This document shows positions 8,338-16,784 of a DNA stretch of 64,000 nucleotides, one piece after another. Under the pieces are notes generated by a model. The model had not been told where the DNA came from, did not search any database, and saw nothing but the letters and a program-made list of their open reading frames with translations. Every line of letters begins with the position of its first letter. Position 1 is the stretch's first letter. This DNA comes from a gamma proteobacterium HIMB55 (GTDB lineage: Bacteria > Pseudomonadota > Gammaproteobacteria > Pseudomonadales > Halieaceae). Both the position numbers and the translations under genes were made by a program. The stretch covers positions 124,001 through 188,000 of the forward strand of contig AGIF02000001.1 in assembly GCA_000227505.4 (NCBI GenBank), read 5' to 3'.

Positions 8338-9030
8338 TCAGAAGCCGAGTTGTTCTTTCAACGCAGATAACGCCTCTTTCCTCTGGTCATTTGACATGGC
8401 GTCCTCCTCACGAGGCGCGTCGATCGATTTGCGCTCCGGAATCGTCAATGTCTCTCCCGCAAGTGCTTTGCGGAGCCATTGGTTGTAGTGGACTTGAAAC
8501 GCTGGCCAAGCTTCATTGCGAGTATGGTTTGCAAGTAAATACCAGCCCGTATCTCGCCCAGCGAGATAGGCGATGGGGTGGCTCCAAGTGGCTTCTGCCT
8601 TTGGACTGGGGGCGAGACACGCCTCCTCATAAGCAACATTTGCAGTGGGTAAACCGAGCTCACCCAATGCTTCAGAGCAGCTTGCAAGCATGCGGTTTAG
8701 CGTGGGGAGGTAATCGCTACCCTCTATCGCGCGGCGCGCCCCCATGAGAATTAAATCGCTGGAAAAATGCCCCAGCGCTTCTAGCCACAGCCGCTTCACC
8801 TGACCCAATTGCTGTGCGTCTGACCACGCAGCGTAATATTGGTTGTGGTAGTTCAGTCGAAAGAGCGCAAATACCTGATTAATCGCTTCGACCAACCCAC
8901 CGTCTAGGGCTGCGTCGTCTGACTTTTCGGCGCTAGCCTGCCCAGCTTGTGTCGCTGAGGTCGTCGGAGATGCTGCGGTCTTTCGTGCGATCTGCTGGGC
9001 CAGTTCCGCCGCCTGATGTTGATCTGCCAC
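8338..9030 (-). CDS. Lambda P-like replication protein (putative helicase loader)
   Basis: 230-residue protein resembling phage lambda replication protein P, which delivers DnaB to an origin. After a low-complexity Ala/Ser/Thr-rich N-terminus (1-40) come features that line up with lambda P: LVEAINQVFALFR, a KRLWLEAL helix, ARRAIEGSDYLPTLNRMLASC, then WYLLANHTRNEAWPAF...RKALAGETLTIP near the end. Identity is low, so the call rests on the order of these motifs and on context. The GTG at 9030 is supported by AGGAG seven bases upstream. It overlaps the preceding DnaT-like gene by 98 bases in another frame, and that gene is transcribed first. dnaB lies about 370 bases away on the other strand. Confidence 0.6.
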   Translation of the reverse strand: MADQHQAAELAQQIARKTAASPTTSATQAGQASAEKSDDAALDGGLVEAINQVFALFRLNYHNQYYAAWSDAQQLGQVKRLWLEALGHFSSDLILMGARRAIEGSDYLPTLNRMLASCSEALGELGLPTANVAYEEACLAPSPKAEATWSHPIAYLAGRDTGWYLLANHTRNEAWPAFQVHYNQWLRKALAGETLTIPERKSIDAPREEDAMSNDQRKEALSALKEQLGF

Positions 9031-9961
9031 TTATCTGCTCCTGATGGCGTTGCCATTGGTATTTTACATGCTGCAAAAACTTCGCGTTCCACGAGGTGTG
9101 CACTTCGTTGCTATCGACCCAATAAACAACAAATTCATTGAGTACCGAATCTGCGTAATCCTGACTAATGCCCGATAACGCGAGGGTTTCATAAACCGCG
9201 GCGTTGGGGCGCCATTGCGGGTTGAGCCGCTCAGGCAGGGTACTGTGCTGAATACTGTTCTCGTGGCGGACCCATCGCTGGCGCACAAACTGTATGAACT
9301 TGCTGTTTACATCTTTGGGCGCGCCACCGCGCTCTCTCCAGTAGAGAATGAACTCGGGTCTGATGTCTTCATAAAATGACGTTGGGATTTCCGCCCGTGC
9401 AAGGATTTCTTGAGCATCAGTACTGGGTTGCCACTGATTATCGAATTTTGGTGGCTCTTTGATATCAAAAGCGGGGTGCTTTTGGCTGTGTCGCCATTCG
9501 GATAAAACATGCTGTCGAAAACGACTGTCATATCCTTTGGGGTCACCTGAGCGATCGAAGGTTTTCAGCTGAGACAGTATGTAGTCGCGCGTTAGCCCGT
9601 GATTTAAGTTCAGGAGGTCGATCACGTGCTCACTCGGGCGCCACGCCTCAGTGTCTTGTACTTTGGGTGTCTCGCTTCTTTGGTGTCGGCTGGTCGACCA
9701 CACCGCAGGGTCCGATGTCGGCGTAGCTGAAATGATTCCCAAGTCGACAAGGCGCTGTAGCAGCTGATTGAGTTTTACTTCGTCCCAGAATGGGAATTCT
9801 GCAGCCAATGTTGGGATAGAAATATTGGTGTTTTGCCCACCCTCCGCACCCAGCTGATGGCTCAATCCCTGCAGCAATACCGCTTCCTCAAGACCAATCG
9901 TGGCGGCGAGTTGTGCAGAGAACGTGCAATAGCGTTCAGGGATGAATCGTGAGTTGGACAT
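8933..9961 (-). CDS. Protein with three DnaT-like DNA-binding domains
   Basis: 342-residue protein. The N-terminus (1-90) looks like a winged helix (FIPERYCTF...LGLEEAVLLQGL...LLQRLVDLGII). Three similar repeats of about 60 residues follow, each opening with W(R/Q)P(S/N) and closing with SKFxxxVxxxW-like sequence, at roughly 106-164, 176-235 and 247-306. This pattern (EFILYW, EFVVYW, KFLQHVKYQW) is that of the DnaT C-terminal ssDNA-binding domain. DnaT is a primosomal protein that helps load DnaB. The tail is Gly/Ser-rich. It probably forms an operon with the lambda P-like gene. Three tandem domains are more than the single one in E. coli DnaT. Confidence 0.65.
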   Translation of the reverse strand: MSNSRFIPERYCTFSAQLAATIGLEEAVLLQGLSHQLGAEGGQNTNISIPTLAAEFPFWDEVKLNQLLQRLVDLGIISATPTSDPAVWSTSRHQRSETPKVQDTEAWRPSEHVIDLLNLNHGLTRDYILSQLKTFDRSGDPKGYDSRFRQHVLSEWRHSQKHPAFDIKEPPKFDNQWQPSTDAQEILARAEIPTSFYEDIRPEFILYWRERGGAPKDVNSKFIQFVRQRWVRHENSIQHSTLPERLNPQWRPNAAVYETLALSGISQDYADSVLNEFVVYWVDSNEVHTSWNAKFLQHVKYQWQRHQEQISGRSTSGGGTGPADRTKDRSISDDLSDTSWAG

Positions 9962-10035
9962 GGATGTTAGCTATGAGTCTTGGTCTGGTAGCATAGCGGT
10001 TTCGGGGTGGCTGGGCACCCCTGTCGGAGTGATCT

Positions 10036-11403
10036 ATGGCAAAAACTAAGACAGCCTTTGTCTGTAACGACTGTGGCGCTGACTATCGTAAGTGGCAAGG
10101 ACAATGCTCAGCCTGTCAGGCCTGGAATACACTCTCCGAAGTGAGGCTTTCAGGCCCAAGCTCGACGGCTAGTCCAAAGTCACGTGGTGGCTTTGCTGGC
10201 ACAACAGCAACAGTTCAAAAGCTCTCGGAAATTGACCTTATAGATCTTCCTAGATTTAGCTCCGGTTTTGCCGAGCTCGACCGTGTTTTGGGTGGCGGCT
10301 TTGTTCCGGGCTCTGCGATTTTGATCGGTGGCCATCCCGGTGCAGGCAAAAGTACTTTATTGCTTCAAACGCTGTGTAAGCTTGCTGCTCAGGCACCCGC
10401 GCTCTACGTTACGGGTGAAGAGTCTCCGCAGCAGGTAGCGATGCGGGCTAAGCGTTTGGGCTTAGAGACCGATGCGTTACAGCTAATGGCTGAGACCGAC
10501 GTTAATGAGATTTTGGCGGCGGCTGATAAACACAAGCCAAAGGTCTTGGTAGTCGATTCTATTCAGGTGATTCACAGCGATGCTTTGACCTCAGCGCCGG
10601 GAAGTGTGGCTCAAGTCAGGGACTGCGCAGCCTTGCTCACTCGGTATGCCAAGCAAACGGGTACCGTATTGATTCTTGTGGGCCATGTAACAAAGGATGG
10701 CAGCTTAGCCGGGCCAAAGGTACTTGAGCATATGATCGATTGCTCGGTATTGCTGGAGGGCGAGCAAGACTCCCGTTACCGAACGCTTCGCGGTCAGAAG
10801 AATCGCTTCGGTGCCGTTAATGAGCTTGGCGTATTTGCCATGACCGATATTGGTTTGAAAGAGGTTCTCAATCCATCGGCTATCTTCTTGGAACGCGCTG
10901 AGACCCCAGCGCCGGGTACCGTCGTTGTAGTTGTCTGGGAGGGAACACGCCCTTTGCTTGTTGAAATTCAAGCTTTGGTCGATGCCAGCAATTTAGGTAA
11001 TCCGCGCCGCGTAGCGGTTGGCTTTGAGCAAAACCGGCTCGCGATGTTACTTGCGGTGTTGCACCGGCACGTGGGCTTGCACGTGGGTGATCAGGACGTC
11101 TTTGCCAATGTGGTGGGCGGTGTTCGAATCGCTGAAACTAGCGGTGATTTGTCGCTCTTGCTTGCTGTTGTCTCCAGTCTTCGAAACAGGGTGCTGCCAA
11201 AAGATCTGGTTGTTTTTGGCGAAGTTGGTTTGACGGGTGAGATCCGACCCGTGACAAGTGGTCAGGAACGCATCGCTGAAGCAGCAAAGCATGGCTTCAA
11301 GCGCGCGATCGTCCCTAAAGGTAATGCGCCAAGAACAAAAATCCCTGGCATTCAGGTTCAGCCTGTCTCACGGCTCGACGAGGCTATCGCACTGTTTGAC
11401 TGA
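10036..11403 (+). CDS. radA: DNA repair/recombination ATPase RadA
   Basis: 455-residue RadA (Sms), a RecA-like ATPase and branch-migration helicase in homologous recombination. It has an N-terminal C4 zinc finger (Cys10, 13, 24, 27, with YRKWQGQC), Walker A GGHPGAGKST (98-107), the RadA-specific KNRFG motif (255-259), and a C-terminal Lon-protease-like domain (about 290-455, FVVVVWEGTRPLLVEIQALV-like). Length matches E. coli (460). It is divergent from the DnaT-like gene with a 74-base spacer and ends at a bidirectional terminator shared with ettA. Confidence 0.97.
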   Translation: MAKTKTAFVCNDCGADYRKWQGQCSACQAWNTLSEVRLSGPSSTASPKSRGGFAGTTATVQKLSEIDLIDLPRFSSGFAELDRVLGGGFVPGSAILIGGHPGAGKSTLLLQTLCKLAAQAPALYVTGEESPQQVAMRAKRLGLETDALQLMAETDVNEILAAADKHKPKVLVVDSIQVIHSDALTSAPGSVAQVRDCAALLTRYAKQTGTVLILVGHVTKDGSLAGPKVLEHMIDCSVLLEGEQDSRYRTLRGQKNRFGAVNELGVFAMTDIGLKEVLNPSAIFLERAETPAPGTVVVVVWEGTRPLLVEIQALVDASNLGNPRRVAVGFEQNRLAMLLAVLHRHVGLHVGDQDVFANVVGGVRIAETSGDLSLLLAVVSSLRNRVLPKDLVVFGEVGLTGEIRPVTSGQERIAEAAKHGFKRAIVPKGNAPRTKIPGIQVQPVSRLDEAIALFD

Positions 11404-11454
11404 GTGTGGTCAGGTCGATGAGTCGCTTACACATTCCTTGGTTGCGATTTAAAC

Positions 11455-11486
11455 AGCCCGTCGAGTCAATCTACGGGCTTGGTTTT
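11455..11486 (+). terminator. Intrinsic terminator between convergent radA and ettA
   Basis: AGCCCGT (11455-11461) and ACGGGCT (11473-11479) form a 7-bp stem with an 11-nt loop, followed by TTGGTTTT. On the reverse strand the same stem is followed by GTTTAAA, so it may serve both genes. Confidence 0.6.
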
Positions 11487-11510
11487 ATGGGCGTTGTGGT
11501 GAGCGTTGGC

Positions 11511-13199
11511 CTACATCAACTTTCGATGTTTTACGCGGCTTGGCACATCGGCATCTCTTCCAAGGCGAGCACGACGATCTTCTTCGTACTCAGTGTAGTT
11601 ACCCTCGTGGAAGATAACCGAGCCATCATCTTCATAAGCCAAAATGTGCGTAGCTATGCGATCGAGGAACCAGCGATCGTGTGAGATCACCATGGCAGAG
11701 CCTGGGAAGGCCTGCACAGCGTCCTCGAGGGCACGAAGTGTCTCAACATCGAGATCGTTAGTTGGCTCATCAAGTAGCAGCACGTTCGCACCTTGTTTGA
11801 GAAGCTTGGCAAGGTGCAGACGATTTCGCTCACCGCCTGACAGGTCTTTTACGAACTTCTGTTGGTCGGAGCCCTTGAAGTTGAATCGACCAATATAGGA
11901 TCGCGAAGGTACCTCATACGTGCCGATGCGGATAATGTCGAGACCATCAGACACTTCCTCCCAGACCGTCTTTGATCCGTCTAAATCGTCGCGTGACTGA
12001 TCGACATATCCGAGCTGCACGGTCTCACCGACAGTGACTGCACCGCCATCGGGCTGCTCGTGTCCCATCAGTAATCGGAAAAGGGTCGACTTACCCATAC
12101 CGTTTGCGCCAACGATGCCCACTATCGCGCCCTTGGGTACGGTAAACGTCACATCGTCAAACAAGAGTCGATCGCCAAAGACCTTCCTGAGCCCTTCTAC
12201 TTCGATCACTTTGTCTCCGAGGCGTGGGCCAGGTGGGATATAAATTTCGTTAGTCTCGTTTCGGGTCTGGAAATCTTGCGAGTTCAATTCATCAAACCGA
12301 GCAAGACGGGCTTTGTTTTTCGCCTGTCGGCCTTTGGGGTTTGATCTCACCCACTCAAGCTCAGCTTTGATGGCTTTTTGTCGTGATGCCTCTTGGCGTT
12401 GCTCCTGAGCTAGCCGCTGGTCTTTCGCTTCGAGCCATGTTGAGTAGTTGCCTTCGTAAGGAATACCGCGACCTCGGTCGAGTTCCAAAATCCAGCCTGC
12501 GGCGTTGTCGAGGAAGTAGCGGTCGTGGGTGATGGCCACCACAGTTCCCGTAAAGCCCTCGAGGAAGCGCTCTAGCCAGCCGACAGACTCAGCGTCCAAG
12601 TGGTTGGTTGGCTCGTCCAGAAGCAGCATGTCTGGTTCGCTTAGTAGAAGCCTCGCGAGCGCTACGCGGCGTTGTTCACCTCCCGATAAGTTGGTGACAT
12701 CCGCGTCCCAGGGGGGGAGTCTTAATGCATCCGCAGCAACGTTGAGACGCGTTTCGAGGTTGTGGGCGTCCGTTGCCTGGATCACGTCCTCTAGACGCGC
12801 CTGCTCTTTCGCTAGCGCATCAAAATCCGCATCAGGTTCGGCATAAGCTGCATAAATCTTATCGAGCCCGGCAAGTGCATCAATGGCCTCGGCCAGTCCC
12901 TCTTCCACATTTCCTCTGACATCTTTATCTGGATTCAGTTGTGGCTCCTGAGCGAGGTAGCCAATTTTGATGCCCGCTTGCGGACGTGCTTCGCCCTGGA
13001 TATCAGTATCGATGCCGGCCATGATTTTGAGGAGTGTCGATTTGCCCGCGCCGTTAAGGCCTAAAACACCAATTTTCGCGCCGGGGAAAAATGAGAGCGA
13101 TATGTCTTTCAGAATTTCGCGTTTTGGCGGTACCACCTTGCTCACGCGATTCATTGAATAAACATATTGACCTGATTTTCCGTGTTTGTTGTCGCTCAT
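11511..13199 (-). CDS. ettA: Energy-dependent translational throttle protein EttA (ABC-F ATPase)
   Basis: 562-residue ABC-F protein. EttA binds the ribosomal E site and gates entry to elongation according to the ATP/ADP ratio. Two ABC cassettes are present: Walker A GLNGAGKST with signature LSGGEQRR and Walker B MLLLDEPTNHLD in the first, GANGMGKST with LSGGERNR and VLLLDEPTNDLD in the second. The interdomain linker (about 255-320) is charged, with KAELEWVRSNPKGRQAKNKARL. The toe-arm-like insertion NPDKDVRGNVEEGL is EttA-like. There is no membrane segment. The start is ATG with YVYSMNRVSK soon after, as in E. coli. Length is close to 555. Confidence 0.95.
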   Translation of the reverse strand: MSDNKHGKSGQYVYSMNRVSKVVPPKREILKDISLSFFPGAKIGVLGLNGAGKSTLLKIMAGIDTDIQGEARPQAGIKIGYLAQEPQLNPDKDVRGNVEEGLAEAIDALAGLDKIYAAYAEPDADFDALAKEQARLEDVIQATDAHNLETRLNVAADALRLPPWDADVTNLSGGEQRRVALARLLLSEPDMLLLDEPTNHLDAESVGWLERFLEGFTGTVVAITHDRYFLDNAAGWILELDRGRGIPYEGNYSTWLEAKDQRLAQEQRQEASRQKAIKAELEWVRSNPKGRQAKNKARLARFDELNSQDFQTRNETNEIYIPPGPRLGDKVIEVEGLRKVFGDRLLFDDVTFTVPKGAIVGIVGANGMGKSTLFRLLMGHEQPDGGAVTVGETVQLGYVDQSRDDLDGSKTVWEEVSDGLDIIRIGTYEVPSRSYIGRFNFKGSDQQKFVKDLSGGERNRLHLAKLLKQGANVLLLDEPTNDLDVETLRALEDAVQAFPGSAMVISHDRWFLDRIATHILAYEDDGSVIFHEGNYTEYEEDRRARLGRDADVPSRVKHRKLM

Positions 13200-13313
13200 G
13201 TCTCAAACCTATTGTCATAAAAGGACGTGATCTAAACGTCACCTGCTAGGGCCAATTCTACCCCGTGCAAGCGCTGTAAGGCAGGGCCTGCGGACAGGTT
13301 TTATGGTTTTTCA

Positions 13314-13329
13314 GTTCGCAAATGCGAAC
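13314..13329. promoter_or_regulatory. Perfect 16-bp palindrome upstream of ettA
   Basis: GTTCGCAAATGCGAAC reads as two 7-base arms around AA. It lies 115 bases upstream of the ettA start and about 100 bases beyond the end of ugd, so it could be an operator for ettA. A TAGAAT -10-like hexamer with a poor -35 occurs closer to ettA on the reverse strand. The matching regulator is not recognised. Confidence 0.35.
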
Positions 13330-13425
13330 ACAAATGAGAAGTTGCGCGCTCGCAATAGTTCGTCTTGCTAAGGGACTTCTGGGGGGCTGAGTGAAAGAGG
13401 TCAGGCTCAAACTCGCACTGTCATT

Positions 13426-14769
13426 TTAGGGTTGTTTTGCTACCGATAACCCGCGGCCGATTCCGTAGTATTCGATGCCTATACTGGCGAGATAATGTGG
13501 GTCGTAGAGGTTACGGCCGTCGACGATGACGGGCTCGTTGAGCGCTTTTTTGATTGCCTCGAAGTCGGGTGACCAGAACGTTCGCCATTCAGTGCAAACC
13601 ACGAGGCAGTCTGCCCCCTGGAGCGCCTCGTCCTTTGAGGCAACATAGGTCACATCGTCCCGGTCGCCATAAATCGCATGGCAAGCGTCCATTGCTTCAG
13701 GGTCAAAGGCGCGAACTTTGCCGCCGCAGGACCAAATATTTTCGAGTAAGAAACGGCTTGGTGCTTCGCGCATATCGTCCGTATTCGGTTTAAAGGCGAG
13801 TCCCCAAACGGCAATTGTTTTACCTTCGAGATTCGCGCCCAGCCGTTGCATTACGCGTTCTGCGAGCTTGTTTTTCTGACGCTGGTTGGTGTCGTGGACT
13901 GCGGTTAAAATTGACGTATGGCAGCCTTCAGATTGCGCGAGGTGCTTAAGTGCCTTTACATCTTTTGGGAAGCAGGAGCCGCCATAGCCAGCACCGGGGT
14001 AGATGAACTGATAGCCTATTCTCGGATCCGAACCTATTCCCTGCCGCACTAATTCGACGTCGGCCCCAACCGTCTCGGCGATATTGGCGATCTCATTAAC
14101 AAAGCTGATCTTAGTGGCCAGCATGGCGTTCGCTGCGTATTTCGTCAGCTCGGCACTTCGTGGGTCCATGAACATGAGCTTATCGCGGTTACGGTTGAAG
14201 GCCGCATACATGCGCTTGAAGTCGGCCTTGGTGTCCTCCGAGCGGGCACCCACAATGATGCGGTCCGGGCTCTTGGCATCGCTGACGGCTGAACCCTCCT
14301 TTAAAAACTCGGGATTCGAGCAGACCTCAAATGGATGATTTTGCCCGTGTTTTTGCAAGCCCGCTTTGATGCGTGCTGTCACGGCATCGGCAGTACCTAC
14401 GGGGACGGTGGATTTGTTAACAACCACTTTACGTCCATTCATGTGCTCGGCAATGCCATCTGCAACACTAATCACATAACGCAAGTCGGCGCTGCCATCA
14501 TCACCAGAGGGCGTGCCAACGCAGATAAATAAAAAGTCGCTGTCTTGAACAGCGGTTCGCGTATCGCTGGTGAATGTGAGTAACCCTTCGTCGACAGCTT
14601 GCAATAACATATTGCTGAGGCCAGGCTCGAAAAAGGGGACTTCACCGGCTCTCAAGCGCTGGACACGCGCTTCGTCGATATCCATGCAGATGACGCGATG
14701 GCCCACGTCGGCAAATACGGCTGCCTGCACTAACCCAACATAGCCACTACCGAAAATACTTATACGCAC
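13426..14769 (-). CDS. ugd: UDP-glucose 6-dehydrogenase
   Basis: 447-residue UDP-glucose dehydrogenase making UDP-glucuronate for polysaccharides, with two NAD+ reduced per turn. The N-terminal Rossmann motif is FGSGYVGLVQ and the catalytic Cys is Cys266 in GYGGSCFPKD, with the C-terminal UDP-binding domain GLAFKPNTDDMREAPS. The open frame extends 70 codons further upstream, but the protein match begins at RISIFGSGYVG; GTG at 14769 has GGGGGA seven bases upstream and is chosen. No other polysaccharide gene is adjacent. GDP-mannose dehydrogenase is the nearest alternative, but the length and VPFFEPGLSNML motif favour Ugd. Confidence 0.93.
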   Translation of the reverse strand: MRISIFGSGYVGLVQAAVFADVGHRVICMDIDEARVQRLRAGEVPFFEPGLSNMLLQAVDEGLLTFTSDTRTAVQDSDFLFICVGTPSGDDGSADLRYVISVADGIAEHMNGRKVVVNKSTVPVGTADAVTARIKAGLQKHGQNHPFEVCSNPEFLKEGSAVSDAKSPDRIIVGARSEDTKADFKRMYAAFNRNRDKLMFMDPRSAELTKYAANAMLATKISFVNEIANIAETVGADVELVRQGIGSDPRIGYQFIYPGAGYGGSCFPKDVKALKHLAQSEGCHTSILTAVHDTNQRQKNKLAERVMQRLGANLEGKTIAVWGLAFKPNTDDMREAPSRFLLENIWSCGGKVRAFDPEAMDACHAIYGDRDDVTYVASKDEALQGADCLVVCTEWRTFWSPDFEAIKKALNEPVIVDGRNLYDPHYLASIGIEYYGIGRGLSVAKQP

Positions 14770-14977
14770 TGATATTCCCCCAAATGATGTCGTGATGATC
14801 AATGACTTATGTGACGTTTTTATGTCGGAAATATGACAGTCTTTTGGTGATCCAAACCAGGTCAACTCTGGGTAAAACTTCCGATTCCACTGCATGCTGT
14901 GGTTAGCTGCGCTATCATCCGCACATCGCCGATTTTTGCACACAGTTTTGTGCCCCTTTTCCCAGGAGACATACCTC

Positions 14978-16276
14978 ATGAATCAGGCTGCGAAGACGCC
15001 CACCGGTCACGGTTACTCATCCTCACAGACCATCTCATCGTTCGACAGCGAGCTCTGGGATGCAATGACGCTAGAGACACAGCGCCAGGAGGAGCATATC
15101 GAGTTAATCGCGTCAGAGAACTACGCAAGCCCGCGTGTTCTTGAGGCGCAAGGGAGCGTCCTTACGAACAAGTACGCGGAGGGTTATCCGGGTAAGCGCT
15201 ACTACGGTGGTTGCGAGTTCGTTGACCGTGCAGAGGTTTTGGCAATTGAGCGTGCCAAGGAATTGTTTGGTGCAGCGTATGCCAACGTTCAGCCACACTC
15301 TGGATCAAGCGCGAACATTGCGGTCTTCCACGCACTCCTGCAGCCCGGCGACACCGTAATGGGAATGAGCCTTGCAGACGGCGGACACCTGACGCACGGT
15401 GCGGGTGTAAACTTTTCGGGCAAGATCTACAACGCGGTTCAGTACGGCATCGACAACACGACAGGTGAGGTCGATTACGACGAGCTAATGAAGATTGCCT
15501 TGGAGCACAAGCCCAAGCTGATCATCGGTGGTTTCAGCGCTTATAGCCGCATCATGGACTGGTCGAAGTTCCGTGAAATTGCTGATGCGGTGGGTGCTTA
15601 TTTGCTGGTTGATATGGCTCACGTTGCGGGCCTCGTAGCTGCTGGCGTATACCCAAACCCAATTCCTCACGCGGATGTCGTCACAACAACAACCCACAAA
15701 ACATTACGTGGCCCACGTTCGGGTTTGATCCTCGCGCGCGAGAATGAAGAGCTTCACAAGAAGCTGAACTCAGCTATTTTCCCGGGTGCTCAGGGTGGTC
15801 CGCTGATGCACGCTATCGCTGCGAAAGCAGTTGCTTTCAAAGAGGCGATGGATCCTGCGTTTGTCGATTATCAACATCAGGTTGTTCGCAATGCGAAAGT
15901 AATGGCAGAGACATTTACAAGCCGTGGCTTTAATCTGGTTTCCGGTGGTACCGACAATCACTTGATGCTCCTCGATTTACGAGACAAGGAGTACACCGGT
16001 AAAGACGCGGATGCTGCGCTAGGTCGTGCTTATATTACCGTGAATAAGAACGCAGTACCCAATGATCCGCGCTCGCCCTTTGTGACCTCAGGTCTTCGTT
16101 TGGGTACACCTGCCATTACCACTCGTGGTTTTGGTGATGAAGAAACACAGGCCATGACGAACTGGATTTGTGACGTTCTTGAAGGCTTGGAGTCGAGCGA
16201 TCCTGAGTCGGTGATTGATTCAGTACGCGAGAAGGTCAAAGCACTTTGCGCGCGTTTCCCTGTGTACGCGGACTAA
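14978..16276 (+). CDS. glyA: Serine hydroxymethyltransferase
   Basis: 432-residue PLP enzyme that interconverts serine and glycine and supplies methylene-tetrahydrofolate. [21 protein letters not shown], the PLP-binding Lys241 in [14 protein letters not shown], and the C-terminal [15 protein letters not shown] are all present. The start is ATG at 14978 with AGGAG ten bases upstream. The frame stays open upstream to 14894, but that part shows no homology. A TATCAT -10-like hexamer at 14913 with a weak -35 may be the promoter. It is followed by nrdR at 38 bases. Confidence 0.97.
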   Translation: MNQAAKTPTGHGYSSSQTISSFDSELWDAMTLETQRQEEHIELIASENYASPRVLEAQGSVLTNKYAEGYPGKRYYGGCEFVDRAEVLAIERAKELFGAAYANVQPHSGSSANIAVFHALLQPGDTVMGMSLADGGHLTHGAGVNFSGKIYNAVQYGIDNTTGEVDYDELMKIALEHKPKLIIGGFSAYSRIMDWSKFREIADAVGAYLLVDMAHVAGLVAAGVYPNPIPHADVVTTTTHKTLRGPRSGLILARENEELHKKLNSAIFPGAQGGPLMHAIAAKAVAFKEAMDPAFVDYQHQVVRNAKVMAETFTSRGFNLVSGGTDNHLMLLDLRDKEYTGKDADAALGRAYITVNKNAVPNDPRSPFVTSGLRLGTPAITTRGFGDEETQAMTNWICDVLEGLESSDPESVIDSVREKVKALCARFPVYAD

Positions 16277-16314
16277 TACCGCACGACTAGAAAAATAAGT
16301 TAGGGGGTAGAGCG

Positions 16315-16776
16315 ATGTTTTGTCCATTCTGCGGTGCGGACGACACAAAAGTCATCGACTCGAGATTAGTGGCTGACGGCGGGCAGGTGCGTCGCCGCCG
16401 TGAGTGCGTGAATTGTCGTGAGCGTTTCACTACCTATGAAGCGGCTGAACTCGTTATGCCTCGCGTTATAAAACAAGACGGTAGTCGTGAGCCCTTCGAT
16501 GAGGAAAAGTTGCGCGCGGGTCTGCAGCGCGCGCTGGAGAAGCGTCCTGTTGCCGTTGAAGCCGTCGAGAGCGAGTTAGGGCAGATCAAAAACCGCTTGA
16601 GAGCAACGGGTGAGAGAGAAATTGACTCGCGCGCTGTCGGTGAGCTTGTGATGGAAGCGCTAAAGCGTCTAGACCAAGTCGCATACGTCCGGTTCGCGTC
16701 GGTTTATCGAAGCTTTGAGGATCTGTCGGAGTTTCGTGACGCGATTGCCTCGCTCGAGGCGGATCCTCAGAGCTGA
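16315..16776 (+). CDS. nrdR: Transcriptional repressor NrdR
   Basis: 153-residue NrdR, the nucleotide-sensing repressor of ribonucleotide reductase genes. The N-terminal zinc ribbon has Cys3, Cys6, Cys31 and Cys34 (MFCPFCG...ECVNCRERF). An ATP-cone domain follows (about 49-139, [20 protein letters not shown]) that binds ATP or dATP. Length is normal (149-160). The nrdR-ribD order is widely conserved in gammaproteobacteria. No NrdR box was recognised in this window, and the nrd genes it would control are not here. Confidence 0.97.
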   Translation: MFCPFCGADDTKVIDSRLVADGGQVRRRRECVNCRERFTTYEAAELVMPRVIKQDGSREPFDEEKLRAGLQRALEKRPVAVEAVESELGQIKNRLRATGEREIDSRAVGELVMEALKRLDQVAYVRFASVYRSFEDLSEFRDAIASLEADPQS

Positions 16777-16784
16777 GCTCGAAC

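Noticed and set aside
11406..11684. 92-codon forward open frame after radA
   Set aside because: It overlaps the terminator and the end of ettA on the other strand; a hydrophobic patch is produced by chance.
14894..14977. N-terminal extension of glyA upstream of 14978
   Set aside because: The extra 28 codons have no homology and the ribosome site AGGAG (14964-14968) fits the ATG at 14978.
14770..14979. 70-codon N-terminal extension of ugd
   Set aside because: The Rossmann motif begins right after the GTG at 14769, which has a good ribosome site; the extension has no homology.
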